DNA of 64,000 bases from Portunus trituberculatus (GCF_017591435.1 NC_059255.1:1240283-1304282), one strand, 5' to 3'; positions 13,834-25,245 are shown, counted from the first letter of the stretch. Notes: generated from the letters alone by a model not told the origin. Made by a program: numbers and translations.

Positions 13834-15333
13834 CTTGACGTGCCTGGCCTTCCTAGGCGGTGAGGGTGCCCTGGTCGGCGCAGGTGGCTCCCTAGTCGGT
13901 GTGGGCGTGGACGTGGTGGGCGGCGTGCGAGTGCCGGCACACTTCTGTGGAGTGGTGGCACTCCGGCCCACGGCTGGGCGCCTCAGCCTGCTGGGTGTGA
14001 CAGGGCGCGGCGCCCCACAGACAGGAGGTGAGTGCTCATTCTCATTCTCTCTCTCTCTCTCTCTCATCATGCTCTTCCAACACTCATGCCTCGGCTGCCT
14101 GCAGTACACCCCAGCGTGGGCGTGCTGGGGCGGGACGTGGGTATGGTGGTGGCCGCGGTGCGCGCCGTGCTGGAGGCCGAGGTGGGTGACGACCCGCTGC
14201 CACCACCCGTGCCGTGGCGTCCGTACCTGGTGGAAGGCGGCCGGCCACTGCGGGTAGGCTGGTGTGAAGATGACGAGGCGTTCCCGCCCACGCCAGGCTG
14301 TAGGCGCGCCGTGGCTGTGGCGCGCGAGGCTCTGGGCGCAGCGGGGCACTCTCTGGTGGCCTTCACGCCCCCGGGATCGCGGCGGGCGTGGGGCCTGGCG
14401 CTGGCCTGCCTCGCCGCTGATCAGGGCGTGGCTTTGCGCGCCAACCTAAGTGGTGAGGAGCGGGATGCGCTCATTGGGCACGGCCCGGAGCTGTTGGCCC
14501 TGCCGCGCCCCCTGCGCGCCCTGCTCAGGCTGCTGCTTCAGGACAGGGCGCCCATGGCCGCTCATAAAATGACGGGTGAGTGGGGGCAGGTGTGGTGGTT
14601 ACTGGACGTCTTTGCGACAAGGCAATGCAGTAGCACAGTGTTGCGGCACACAGTGAAGCCTCTCTCCCTCAGGCCGGGCCGCCACCTCGAGGGGCCTGTG
14701 GTCGGTGCTAGAGGAGCGCCGCCGCCTGGTGGCAGAGGTGGCTGCAGCGTGGCGCGCGGCGGGTCTGGATGCCCTTGTGTGTCCTGCCTACCCCATGCCC
14801 GCCCCGCCCCTCACTGACGCTGCACGCCTGGCAGGTAAGTACGCCCACACTGCTGCTCTACTCGATAAACACACACACACACACACACACTGACACTTTG
14901 TGGCCTCACACACAGGCACGCAGGCCACCACAGGCGTGTATAGCCTGATGAACTTCCCCGTGGGCGTGGTGCCAGTGACGCACGAGACCCAGGACGACCA
15001 GGAGAAGCTGGAAGACTACCCCACCCACCACGCCGCCCTTAGGAACGTCAAGGAGGTGCGTGACGCCACTACTGCTACTGTCCCCTTATTCACATTACCA
15101 CTACTACTACTATTCCTCCTCCTCCTCCTCCTGCTACATACCATTCTCCTCCTCCTTTTAATCCTGTCTCATCACTACCACCACCACCACCAGTAATGCG
15201 TGCCTTTCCACAGGCCACACGAGGCGCGGAGGGACTGCCCATTGGCGTGCAGGTAATAGGCCTACCCTGGCAAGAGGAGATAGTGTGCAGGGTGATGCTG
15301 GACCTGGAAACACAACTCAAGAGGCAAGGGTAG
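12386..15333 (+). CDS. FAAH: Fatty-acid amide hydrolase (FAAH1-type amidase), six 3'-terminal exons; nucleophile position is Gly
   Basis: Amidase-signature serine hydrolases of this class hydrolyse fatty-acid amides such as anandamide on internal membranes. Exons read from splice sites and homology: 12386-12692, 13857-14027, 14105-14575, 14673-14834, 14916-15055, 15214-15333 (stop TAG). All have AG...GT borders (donors GTATGT, GTGAGT, GTGAGT, GTAAGT, GTGCGT) and join without a frame break to 456 residues, matching roughly residue 124 to the end of mammalian FAAH (579). Exon 1 has LPLYGLPVSVKD with the catalytic Lys, then GAVPFCKTNVPQ; the exon 1/2 join rebuilds GGSSGGEGALVG with the cis-Ser. 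Exon 3 has LRVGWCEDDEAFPPTPGCRR; exon 5 has YSLMNFPVGVVPVT; exon 6 has GLPIGVQVIGLPWQEE. In exon 2 the canonical GTDIGGSIRFP reads GVDVVGGVRVP, so the nucleophilic Ser (Ser241 in rat) is Gly and one oxyanion-loop Gly is Val. The N-terminal membrane helix exons were not found upstream. The exons are GC-rich against AT-rich surroundings. Family confidence is high; activity is doubtful. Confidence 0.93.
12693..12756. repeat. (GT)n tract at the 5' splice site of FAAH intron 1
   Basis: The intron starts GTATGT and continues at once into about 30 GT units, so the donor is part of a microsatellite. This tract is also the tail of the adjacent - strand SINE. Confidence 0.95.
12757..13050 (-). mobile_element. 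tRNA-Val-derived SINE, copy in FAAH intron 1
   Basis: Nearly the same body as the copy at 947-1237: (CA)n tail on the FAAH donor side, and a tRNA-like head on the right with a CAC anticodon loop and B box GGAGTTCGATTCC. It lies antisense to FAAH. A (GT)n tract (13062-13127) and a LINE 3' end follow, repeating the arrangement at 940-1260. Confidence 0.85.
13062..13686 (-). mobile_element. CR1/L2-group LINE 3'-end fragment between two (GT)n tracts
   Basis: Read on the - strand, about 13620-13127 encodes the C-terminal LINE tail in broken frames (EGMTYEERLRSMDLPTLEQR, DLIQVYKSINGMDQVDNEK). It ends with the same 3' UTR as the element at 1240-2400 (CCCAGGCCCTGTAAAACTAC). It is flanked by (GT)n at 13062-13127 and 13627-13686. 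It sits within FAAH intron 1, antisense to the gene. Confidence 0.8.
13792..13831. repeat. (GT)n tract near the FAAH exon 2 acceptor
   Basis: About 20 GT units end 26 bases before the exon 2 start at 13857. The short pyrimidine-rich stretch CCTGGCCTTCCTAG lies between. Confidence 0.95.
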
Positions 15334-16830
15334 GGTGAAGGGTGAAGGAACGGGGGTAAGGGTGAGACAAGGGTGACGAGGAGTGAAGAAAGGTTTCACT
15401 AAAAGTGAGAAAGATGAAAGAATGTTGACTGAGGATGAGACAAGGGTAAATAAGAGTGGAAAGAGTTAATCAAGGGTGAAAAGGGTGACTTAGGGTGAAA
15501 GAAATGTGATTTAGGTTGAGACAAGGGTGACTAAAGGCTGGTTCACACGTTCGACTGAAATTGCAAGTCGGTAGTTTCCGACTGCATATTGGTCGCAAAA
15601 CAAGGCCAACATGTTGGTCTTGTTCAATTATTTATGTTGTGACGTCACGGAGTAAGCTTTGAAAATGTGGTGTCGATGTAGAGAAGATGTTAGAGTTGGT
15701 GAGATAAAAACAACGCATCTGGGACCTCAGAAATGAATTAAAAAAAAAAAAAAAAAAAAAAAAGCTTGCGCAAGTCGTTGTTCGACGAAACAGTTGCCAC
15801 CCTCAAAGAAGTTTCCCTCAATGCAGGGTGCTGTTGGAGGTGAGGACTGAACACTTGTCAGGATTGAATTTGATCGCAATTGTGCATAGTCTTAAGATTA
15901 AGTGTGGTAGACAATCCTGTGTTTCCTTCTACTTAGCCAAGGACGTATTCACAGGCATCTTTTCTGTTGACTCTTCCGGTGCGCCACAAGAAGAGCAACC
16001 ACCGCTTCAGCATCGTCACTGGAGGAAGACATCTTGGCTGTTTGTTAACATTCACTTCCCGCCAAGGCGCAAACTAGTCGATACTTCCCAGTCGCTATGT
16101 GTGACGTTTTCTGACTAGAAGGGCTAAGTCGAATCTTCTAGCGACTTGCAATTTCAGTCGCAAATATGCACGTGTGAACCCACCTTAAGGCTGGAAAGCG
16201 TTAATCAAAAAGGATGATTTTAGGGTGAGGCAAGAGTGAGAAGGATTAATCAATGGTGAAGAAGGGAGAAGGGTGAAGGGTGAAGTAAAGTTGGAAATGG
16301 TGACTAAGAGTGAAGGGTAAGAGCAGTATGAGAAAAGTGACTTTTGAGGGTGACTACTAAGGGTGACTTGGAGTAAAGGGAAGGATGATAAAGGTGAGGT
16401 AAGCGTGATGAAAGTGACTGAAGATAAGGAGGATGAGATACGTGAATTAGGGTAATCTAGGGTGAAAGAAGGGTGATTAAGGGTAAAGCAAGGTTAAAAA
16501 GAGTGATATAGGATGAGACGGGTGAAAAGGGTGACTAAGGGTGACTTTTGAGTGACATTTACTAGGATGGCTATTGAAAAGAAATCATTTATAAGGGTGA
16601 CATACTGAAAATGATCTAGTTTAGAGTGAATGCTTACGGTGATTCTACGATAACCTAATTAAGGTGAAATTTTAGGGTGACGGTTTAGAGTGACAATTCT
16701 AAGGGTGACCTAGTTTATGGTGATTCTTTTTGGGGTGATTAAGGTGAAATTTTAAGGCTGATAAAAATTAAGGTGACTTTTAAAGGTGATTACTTAAGAG
16801 TGAAGTAAATATAGTGACAGTCGCATAATA
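15334..16830. repeat. Drifted GGGTGA/GGGTGAA minisatellite downstream of FAAH
   Basis: From the FAAH stop onward the sequence is dominated by variants of AAGGGTGA(A/C)T at irregular spacing, fading to 'AAGGTGA' words by about 16800. A Harbinger-type element (15535-16185) is inserted within it, so the array is older than the insertion. No polyadenylation signal stands out in the first 350 bases. Confidence 0.75.
15535..16185 (-). mobile_element. PIF/Harbinger-type non-autonomous transposon, copy 2 (651 bp)
   Basis: Inverted ends AGGCTGGTTCACACG ... CGTGTGAACCCACCT are flanked by a TAA duplication (15532-15534 and 16186-16188). The transposase-like start lies on the - strand (ATG near 16031): MSSSSDDAEAVVALLVAHRK, then a stop after KRCL and a conserved R..WLSRRKHR..YHT block. 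Internal sequence aligns along its length with copy 1 in opposite orientation. A 23-base A-run (about 15741-15763) lies inside. Confidence 0.88.
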
Positions 16831-17450
16831 AGTGTGTTGTAAGTGGTATCCTTATGTGAAGTATGTGTTTATAAGTGTTTAAGTGTAGAATAAGTCTAAA
16901 GTGAGCATAAAGTAAGGGTTGTAAGTATAAAGTAGGAGTTATAAGTGCAAAATAAGTGTGATTTAAGCGTTGCGTTAGTAGAATAAGTAAAACAAATAAA
17001 TGTTTAAGAGCAAATCTACGTGTTAAGTAAGTTCAGATCAAGTTGTAAATATATTCCGAGTGTTGTAGTGAAGTAGTGAATTGTCGTACGTGTGACCTGA
17101 ATGTTGTAGTAAGTAATGAAGTGTTTAAGTGCAAAATAAGTGTTGTAAAATGAATGTTGTTGTAAGCCATTCAAGAGCTGTAGTATTGTGATTCAAGTGT
17201 TGTAGTGGGTACGTAATTCTAGTGTTACAGGTACAATTCAAAATGTTATAAGTGTCTTAAATGTAATCTAAGTGTCGTGTAATCTGTGTTTCAAGCATTA
17301 TATAAGTGTTAAGGGTGTAATCTGTATGTTGTGAGTGTAATCTAAATGTTGCAATGAGTAACTTGTGTCATAAGTAAAGTTCAAATGTCGTAAGTCTAAG
17401 TGTTCTGGGTCAAGAAATAATAGTCCTTAGAAGAAGGCCAAGGAAAAAGT
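16831..17450. repeat. Drifted AAGTGTTGTAAGTG-type repeats
   Basis: About 600 bases made of variants of 'AAGTGT', 'TGTAGTAAGT' and 'GTGTAATCT'. There is no clean period, but the words recur far above chance. No coding sequence. Confidence 0.6.
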
Positions 17451-17459
17451 CGGTAAACA

Positions 17460-17850
17460 AATAGAAACACAATGCACTAGAAACAGCTATAGATATATAG
17501 AAGGGAAATGGCATATAAACCCATAGAAATACGTACAAAACGCACAATAGAAGAAAATATACGTAAATAGATGCATAAATAAAAATAGATCATACAACGC
17601 ATAATAGAAGAAAATCTAAGTAGATAGATTAATAAATGTATAAAAAGGCCGTACAAAACACACAATAGAAGGAAATACGAGTAAGCAGACAAATAGATAG
17701 AAAAATAGTAATCACTTCTTGTAAACAAAAACTGACACACGTACGAAACACAGTGGAATAAATAGATAGGTAGAGAAGTGTTAAAAAGAATGAAGTACAC
17801 ACACAGACAAGTAAGAATAGTCAAATATATGTGAAATAATTTAGTAGCCA
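17460..17850. repeat. About 62-bp tandem minisatellite, 4-5 diverged units
   Basis: The motif CGTACAAAACGCACAATAGA, followed by GGAAATA and an ATAGATA/AAATAGAT spacer, recurs at about 17530, 17590, 17650 and, weaker, 17745. An open - strand frame across it is a by-product. Confidence 0.7.
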
Positions 17851-17939
17851 CCCTATTGAACTGAGCGCCACACTTATTAGATTAGTAAGAGCACCACAAC
17901 TTGACAAAAAACAGCATCATATTGGGCAGTTCTAGTCAC

Positions 17940-18295
17940 TCTTTCGTTTGTAAGCTAACCAACAAAACCGCTTCAGCTTTAATCGTGTTCTTGGATTGGT
18001 AAGGCAGATTTGGGGATATGTGAGACCAATTAAGGTGTTTTCGTAAGCTATCCAACCAAAAAACGCTGGATAATCGGGTTCCACAGTCACACTTGGATTG
18101 GTAAGGCAGATTTCGGAATATGTGAGACCAATTAAGGTGTTTTCGTAAGCTGTCCAACCAAAACATGTTGGGTAATCGGGTTTCAGTCATGCTTGGATTG
18201 GTAAGGCAGCTTTGGGGATGTGTGGGGCCAATATACGATGTCTTTGTGAGCTGTTCAACCAAAACGCTCGCTCCCCATGTTGGTAGACGCCCGAA
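17940..18295. repeat. About 101-bp tandem repeat, 3.5 units
   Basis: Units start with TTGGATTGGTAAGGCAG at 17991, 18093 and 18193 (periods 102 and 100), preceded by a partial unit from 17940. Each unit contains TGTGAGACCAATTAAGGTG and CCAACCAAAAC. A - strand frame across it repeats the peptide LRKHLNWSHI..NLPYQSK, but it has no start, no splice context and no known family. I treat it as a satellite. Confidence 0.8.
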
Positions 18296-18502
18296 CGAAT
18301 GGAAATGTTTTGGTTGGGTAGTATACGATAGCTGTGGGAATGTTGGTTTGTTATTGTTCTTTTCACCAGTCATGTTGGACTTTATTAATACTTGTCTGTT
18401 TATTGGTTTATTTTTAGTACTGTAAGGCAGCCAGATCCGTGCCTTCCAAAAATAATTATGTAGGTAGTAGTGATGGTAATGATAAAGAGCATAATAATAA
18501 TG

Positions 18503-18542
<40 letters not shown>

Positions 18543-19000
18543 TAATAATAAAGGCACTTGAAATGCTTTGTTGACATTCATTATCAATTCCTTCTTTTCT
18601 TTCAAATTCAAATGGGACAGACAAACACACAGGACAGACATTGACAAAAGACAAAGCAACCATAATAATGATAACAATAATGGAAAGTAAGAAAAAAAGG
18701 AACATCAATAAGAACAGCGATAATAAAGTAAGAAGAAGAGAGAGAAAAAAAAGTAACCTCAATAAGAATAGCGATAATAAAATAAGAAAAAAAAAGAAAA
18801 AAAGTAACTTCAATAAGAACAGCGATAATAGTAAGACAGACGCACGTTGCAGTGTTGTGTTAAGTGCTGCCCCTGGTGGCGCCTTTCCTGCATAAAACAA
18901 AAGAAAATAAATAAATAAATAAGTAAGTAAAATAAATACACTGAATTGGTACAACACAAGTGCGTTCATTGATTCACAGCGCATTGGAACACCTTTCAGA
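18296..19000. other. AT-rich sequence with (AAT)n and a short ~50-bp minisatellite
   Basis: (AAT)n occupies about 18497-18550. Three units of an approximately 50-bp A-rich repeat (CAATAAGAACAGCGATAATA core) lie at 18700-18835. A short GC-richer patch at 18840-18893 is not recognisable. Confidence 0.6.
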
Positions 19001-20650
19001 ACACTTTATTGTTAAGACACAGCATTATACATCGAGTTTACTCCTCCAGCTGATACAAGGCTGAAGTGGACTGGTTTAATAGATTCACAAATTTTTAACA
19101 CCTATGCAGAAAAAAGTCTTAATTAGTTCCAAAATTAACCTAGTATTTTTAAATAAAACCAAACAATCAACTGCTATTTTTAAGTACATAGGTAGTACAT
19201 TATTGCATCTCTAAGTTAAGAGAATTAATAAATATCCTTAAAATAATAGCAATGAAAAAGTGTACCTACATGTTATTTCTAAGTGCAATTCATGTTTGCA
19301 CTTTTTATTTTTTACACCTATGAGAATATTCGATAAATACTTGCAGGATAATTAAATGAATGATGCAATATCGAAGTATAAGAAGTAGTGGTACATTTTA
19401 ACAAGGTCTTAGTTAATAAAATGACTACCAAGACCAAGGCTAAGATCTACGTAGAGTGGTGTACGTACTGTTAATAAATCTTGGCTGCTCAGTGGCTGCC
19501 AAGACCAAGACTTAGAGTAAAATATTAGAGTATAACTGATGGCAGTACATTTTTACCGTCATGGTTGCTCAATGATTACCGAGACCAAGACTACCATTAA
19601 AATGATGAAAAAAAGAAAACTCCAAACCTTCACCAAAATAGGAAAATGAAAAGAAAAACGGGACCCGAGCCATGAAGGAAGGAAAAAAAAAAAAAAAAAA
19701 AAAAAATAATAATAATGAGAAAGACCGAGACCTTGGTAGACAAAGATCAGGACCTAGAACAAGATGCACCACCATAGAAAATAAGACCATCACCACAAAA
19801 AAGAGAAAAAAAAAAAAAAAAAAAAAAAATAAAATAAAACAGGACCCAGACCGAGACCAAGACAACCTGAGAATCTTAAAGTACACACTACGCAACACTA
19901 CAATAGTAATGATGATAATAATATATAAAGGGAATTAATCCTTGTATGACCCTAATAATGATATCCCAGTAATGTCTATAGGGGATTGGAACACTATACA
20001 AAGCACCTACACCTAAGCTACAACAGAGAATCCAACACCTTTTGTTTGCTATTATCGTACTTAATGGTATGGAGGAGATGATGGCACACTCTGCTGACGG
20101 AGAAACACACTCAAGATTCACACGCTTACACTTAATTTTTACTTATATTGCCTAAAAAAAAAATAAATAAATAAATAAAAATAGAAAAACAAATAAATAA
20201 GATCGATTGAACAGATAAACGTAAAATTCTTACTGATATCGCCTAGAAAAACAAGATAAAAATATAAACAAACAAAAATATCCACAAGCTTAGAGTTGAA
20301 TTCTTACACGCATTAACTAAGACAATAATAAACATGTAACGTACACACAATAATAGTTTAATTCTTGTAACTGCCTAAGAAATTGATAAATAAACAAGAA
20401 AAATAACCACATGCCTCCAGCGCTTATTTTCGATTTTTTGACCTAAACTACCTTAGAATATAAAGACAAGCAGGAAAACACTATATAATAATGTAATTCA
20501 TGCGATAATGTCAAGGTAAAATTCCCACACATACTTTTACATCATAATCTCACAAAGCATCAACTTGTATTTGTCTGTGTATTGTCCAAAGATTCATATA
20601 CAAGGTCGGAAATGGAAGAAATATTGCTTGTTCTTGTTATTTTAGTCGTT
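19001..20650. repeat. AT-rich region with several drifted local tandem repeats and A-runs
   Basis: 19390-19600 holds about three diverged units around CCAAGACCAAGACT. 19680-19850 has two A-runs separating 'GGACCCAGACC'-like repeats. 20110-20530 has units around TTAATTCTTACTGATATCGCC at about 100-base spacing. No gene is seen. Confidence 0.5.
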
Positions 20651-20654
20651 GGAA

Positions 20655-20658
20655 GGGT

Positions 20659-20722
<64 letters not shown>

Positions 20723-20852
20723 AGATCTAAAATTCATTGTTATATTTTGTAAACCTTTTCCTCTTTACTTTCTCATGTATTGTTTAACTCTTTTTTCGGC
20801 ATTAAGTTGGAATACTTATTCATTTTTTTGGCACAATGTAAACAAACTAATT

Positions 20853-20891
<39 letters not shown>

Positions 20892-21108
20892 AATAGCTAA
20901 AAAATATCACACATTAAATATTTTCTATTTTCTTTTTGCACCAATTAACATGTATTACTTTTACACCTAACCCTTCCCACCTCCTCTCTCTCTCTCTCTC
21001 TCTCTCATACGAGCATCAATTTAACGAACATCAGGAATTAACTATCTCTTTTGTATATATATATATATATTCTTCCGTTTCAACAACTTCTGCACCACGT
21101 ATGACTTT

Positions 21109-21173
<65 letters not shown>

Positions 21174-21175
21174 CA
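20655..21175. repeat. Microsatellite cluster: (GA)n, two (TC)n, (TA)n, (CA)n
   Basis: (GA)n 20661-20721, (TC)n 20854-20888, (TC)n 20983-21005, (TA)n 21054-21070 and (CA)n 21111-21170, separated by AT-rich unique sequence. Confidence 0.95.
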
Positions 21176-21866
21176 CCATCTCGCTCAGTATATAATGACG
21201 TATACTTTCCTCTATGTATATTTTGAGCTTTTCTATTACGAGTGACTAACAATACATCTTTCTACTGAGACCAAGATTCACGAAAATGTTCCAAAGACTT
21301 CATGTATATTTGCGGCGATAAAATGTAGGTAGGTAGTGGTGCAAGTTGTGATATATAGAGAGGTGCTGGGGATAGTACTGTTATTACCATGACATTTAGT
21401 AAAGGATGGTGTGTGCAGAGTTTGTCGAAGTGATCAGGAATATAAAGTGAAAAAAGAAGACAATAATTAAATCAGTCAAGGGATATTACTGTTGTTATCA
21501 CGATGACATTAAGTGAAGGATGGTGTGTGTAGGATTTGTCGTAGTGATCAGGAATATTAGGGGAAAAAAAAAAGACGTGAAATAAAAAAAATATACATAT
21601 GTGAAAAAAAAGGAACTCCACGAATTTTCTGAAATAATCAGATGAAAAGCAATAACATAAATTAATGAAAATATAGTGAAGGAAGAGAAAAATCTAAGAA
21701 AATGTATCATAATTAATAAAAAGAAAATAAGTGAAAAAGAAAACTATAGGTCTAGTCTATATATAAAAAAAAAAGAACCCGTCATTATGTACAACAAATT
21801 AATTATCATTTACCTGAACTTAAAAAAATAAAAACAAATAAAATAATAATGGTGATGATGATGATG

Positions 21867-21928
<62 letters not shown>

Positions 21929-22769
21929 AATGTAATGAAATCAAATAGAGAAAAGTAAAATTTCAACCCATCACCATTTATAACAAACTAAATACTTCCC
22001 TTAAAAACGATAAATGAAAAAAATAAAATAATAAATAAATAATGAAGCAAAACAACAATAGTAATAAATTGAAAAAAAGTCAAACTTCACCCAATCGTTC
22101 ACCGTGACAAGCAACACAGACACTCTCCCTTCGAGGCAAACAAGCAAACAGTAATAAATCGTGAGCGTGCAGCCCCTCAACACTCCTTCCCCCTGCGCAG
22201 TAATGGTGGTAATCCTGCAGGACCACAAAGCTCACCAGTGGCCAGCGTTCCGTCACCTCCGTAAACAAACTGCCCTCAGTGGAAAGGTAAAGCTTGGTGA
22301 CTAATGCAATGCTGACTAAATGAATAAATTTGACTTGCGATAATAATAATAAAAAAATGAATATATGAAGGGAAGAATCAAAGGTTTAAAAAAAAAATGT
22401 TTAAATCTCTATAACAAATGCTGAAACAGGAGAGTCTTACAAAATATATACTTGAAATTCCATAACTCGAAAAATTGAGCAAAAAATAAGAAAATAAATT
22501 AATAAACTAAAAAAAAAAATAAACACTTGTCAGAAAAACACTAATAAAAAAAAATCAATCACGAAAAAAAAAAAAAAAAAAAAAAATTAGCAAAATTAAT
22601 AAATAATATAAACTATATCAAAAAGATTAGGCAGTTTGTTTACGAAAGTGCCAGGTTAGCGTACACACACACACACACTGCCTGTCCTTTATAACTGCGC
22701 TGGTGTGATGGTTCCTTTCTGCCTCATCTTACTCTTCCGATAGTGATGATGATGATGATGATGATGCTG

Positions 22770-22808
<39 letters not shown>

Positions 22809-22845
22809 ATAAAAGCAATGGAATAGTCAAATGAAAAACAAACAA
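21176..22845. other. AT-rich sequence with a two-copy ~117-bp duplication and (AAT)n tracts
   Basis: GTTATTACCATGACATT..AAAGGATGGTGTGTG..TTTGTCG..GTGATCAGGAATAT recurs at about 21380 and 21497. (AAT)n is at 21868-21925 and 22768-22802; A-runs at 22565-22587. No gene. Confidence 0.6.
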
Positions 22846-22849
22846 ACAA

Positions 22850-24890
22850 ACAAACAATCTCATTCCACACCACCTAATCTTCACCAGCCAATCACAATCA
22901 AGCAAAGGAACCGAACAACCAATGACTAGCGAGCACTCTCCATCCTCGACCAATCAGCAAGCAGGAAGGGACCACATGCTGCCAAATGACCAATAGAAAA
23001 CCAGCATGGCTCCTCCAATCACCTGTGACCTTCCTCGTGTCCTAATCAGTCTTGACCAATCACCATTTACCATTTCAGATCGCCTTTCCGCCAAGTTGAG
23101 TAAAATGGGGATAAGTTTGATCTAATTACTAATCATATCTATGTCTAATCATTGCCTACTAATCATTAAATGGCTTCTCAAGAGCATCCATTCACCAATC
23201 AGTGTCTTCTAGCCATTAACTCTCCAATTACCTGTCTACCAATCGCTAATTCTTTAACTATGTCCTAATCATCTTTCTAATCACCAATCACTTCGTCCTA
23301 ATCATTAACTGGGCTCTTGAGAACTTCCCATCACAAATCAGTGTTTTCTAATCATTGACTGTCCAATTACCAGTCTCTAATCGTCAGTTCCCTCGTTAAC
23401 ATCTACAGTCAACTATCTAATTACCAATAACTTTTTTCTCATTCCTAACAGGTTTCTTAATATCTGCTAGTCACCAAATCAGTGCCTTGAAAACAATGAC
23501 TATCCAATTATCCATCTAGAATCATTAATTACTTCATCAAGTACCTCTTAACCATCTTTTCAATCATCAATAATCTTAACAACTTCCAGTCACCAATCAA
23601 TACTTTCCAATGCGAGTCAAATGAAGCATCGAATCACTTTCCAAACATTATTTCACTAACCTCGTCATTCTTTTTTTCGTTCCAAAGCACAAAGTACGTT
23701 CAGACACATTCCAATATTTTATCACCAATCCAAATTAAAGAACTACAAATCCAAATCCAAACGAATCTAATCCTTTTACGATTGCTATTTCACCAAACAA
23801 GCTAATCTTTTTAATCGAGAGCGTAAAACGTGTTTAGACACATTCCAATATTTTTCCTCACCAATCAAGTCAAATTACTTTACCTAATACAAACGAAGGT
23901 TCTAATCACTCTCAAATAATTATTTCACCATGTAAGCAGTTTTCAAATCCAAAGGGAAAAACCTTAAAAAACTCACAAACATCATTTTACACCAGTCAAA
24001 GCCAAACTACAATATTTCCTCATCCAAACAATGCCTTGAGTCACCTTCCTAATCATTATTTCACCAAACAAGCTAATCCTTTCTAATCCAAAGCCCAAAG
24101 GATGTTCAAACACATTCCAATATATATATATTTTTAACGAATCCAAGCCAAACTGCAATATTTCCTAATCCAAACAAAACCTCTGACCACAGTCCGATCA
24201 CTATTTTGCCGATAAAAGGGATGTTACCTAATTTAGAGGCAAGACATTCACAAACACGCTATTTTTCATCAAGTCAAATCAATATGATGCATTTTTCAAG
24301 CAAAACAAAAGCTCTAATAAAATTCTAATCATTATTTCACAAGCAAACAAGTATTTTCTACTCTAAATTAAAAACATGTTGAAACATATTTTAGTATTTT
24401 TCAACAATCTAAGCCAAACTACCAAATTTTCCATCCAAACATAGCCTTCTAATCATTATTTCCACAAGCAAACGAACATTTACTAATACAGAGAATGAAA
24501 CGTGCTGATACGTTCCAATCATAATTTTTCACTAGTCATCAAGTCAGTTAAAACTTAAAGATACCAAGTCAAGGAAAAAAAAACTCCTAAGCATCAGTTC
24601 TCTTGAAAAAAAAAAGCACCATTTTCTCACGAATTCTCACACACGAAAAAGGGAAAAAAAGTAAATTGTTCATCAAGTCAATGAAACACAATTCCCACAC
24701 GAAATTACAACCTATTTTTCCTTACTTAGTCACAAAACACTTTAAAGCCCACGTTCTTTACTAGCAAAATCAGTATGTAACTTCTCTCACCAATTCTCAC
24801 TTCGAAAACCCAACTTACTTTACTCACCAACTTACAAAAACACTTCTCTTCTAGATCGCTTCTCACCAATTTCTGCTTCAAAAACCCAAC
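22850..24890. repeat. Two-kilobase drifted minisatellite rich in CCAATCA and TAATCATT words
   Basis: The first part (22870-23420) is dense in 'ACCAATCAC/CCAATCAG' words. Later parts (23580-24560) are dense in CTAATCATTATTTCACCAA, AACAAGC and CATTCCAATATTTT words at spacings of about 60-110 bases. The units are too diverged for an exact period. There is no open frame of note on either strand. Confidence 0.65.
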
Positions 24891-24904
24891 GAACCTTGAC
24901 TCGC

Positions 24905-25012
24905 TTCACCAAAACGGCACCCCAAAGCAGCTAGCCAACAGCCAGCCAGCCAGTCAACAAGCCTGACAATCGGGCAAAATACGAACCAGTCAGCCAGTCA
25001 ACCAGCCAATCA
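24905..25012. repeat. CAGC/CCAGT short-word repeat
   Basis: About 100 bases of irregular AGCCAGCCAGTCAACCAGCC-type repetition. Confidence 0.7.
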
Positions 25013-25088
25013 TCCTGTCTCCATTCAGAAAGCTAGCGTGGCGGTGCTGACAAGACGAGCATTATGAGGTGACAAAGACGATTTAATA

Positions 25089-25128
25089 CGACCCAACATG
25101 ACCCAACGTGACCCAAGATGACCCAACA
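25089..25128. repeat. Four 10-bp repeats carrying TGACCC half-sites
   Basis: (C/T)GACCCAA followed by 2-3 variable bases repeats every 10 bases. TGACCC is exact at 25099, 25109 and 25119, with CGACCC at 25089. On the - strand this is GGGTCA spaced by 4 bp, i.e. DR4-like nuclear-receptor half-sites. It lies 120-160 bases upstream of the candidate exon at 25246. A regulatory role is only a possibility; a simple minisatellite is equally likely. Confidence 0.4.
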
Positions 25129-25245
25129 CACTCCATCCTTCAGGTGACGAGTGTGGAGGGAGGTGGGGTGGGCGAGGGCTGCAGGGTGGTGGTGGTTACA
25201 GTGGCGGTGTCTATGTTTACTGCGTCCATGTTCACACCACCACAG

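Noticed and set aside
14032..14817. 261-codon single-exon FAAH frame read through its introns
   Set aside because: The homologous frame is interrupted by consensus splice sites at 14104/14105, 14575/14576 and 14672/14673. Read-through would insert non-homologous residues.
17936..18577. 213-codon - strand frame with repeated NLPYQSK peptide
   Set aside because: It is produced by the 101-bp tandem repeat and an (AAT)n tract; no splice or start context and no family.
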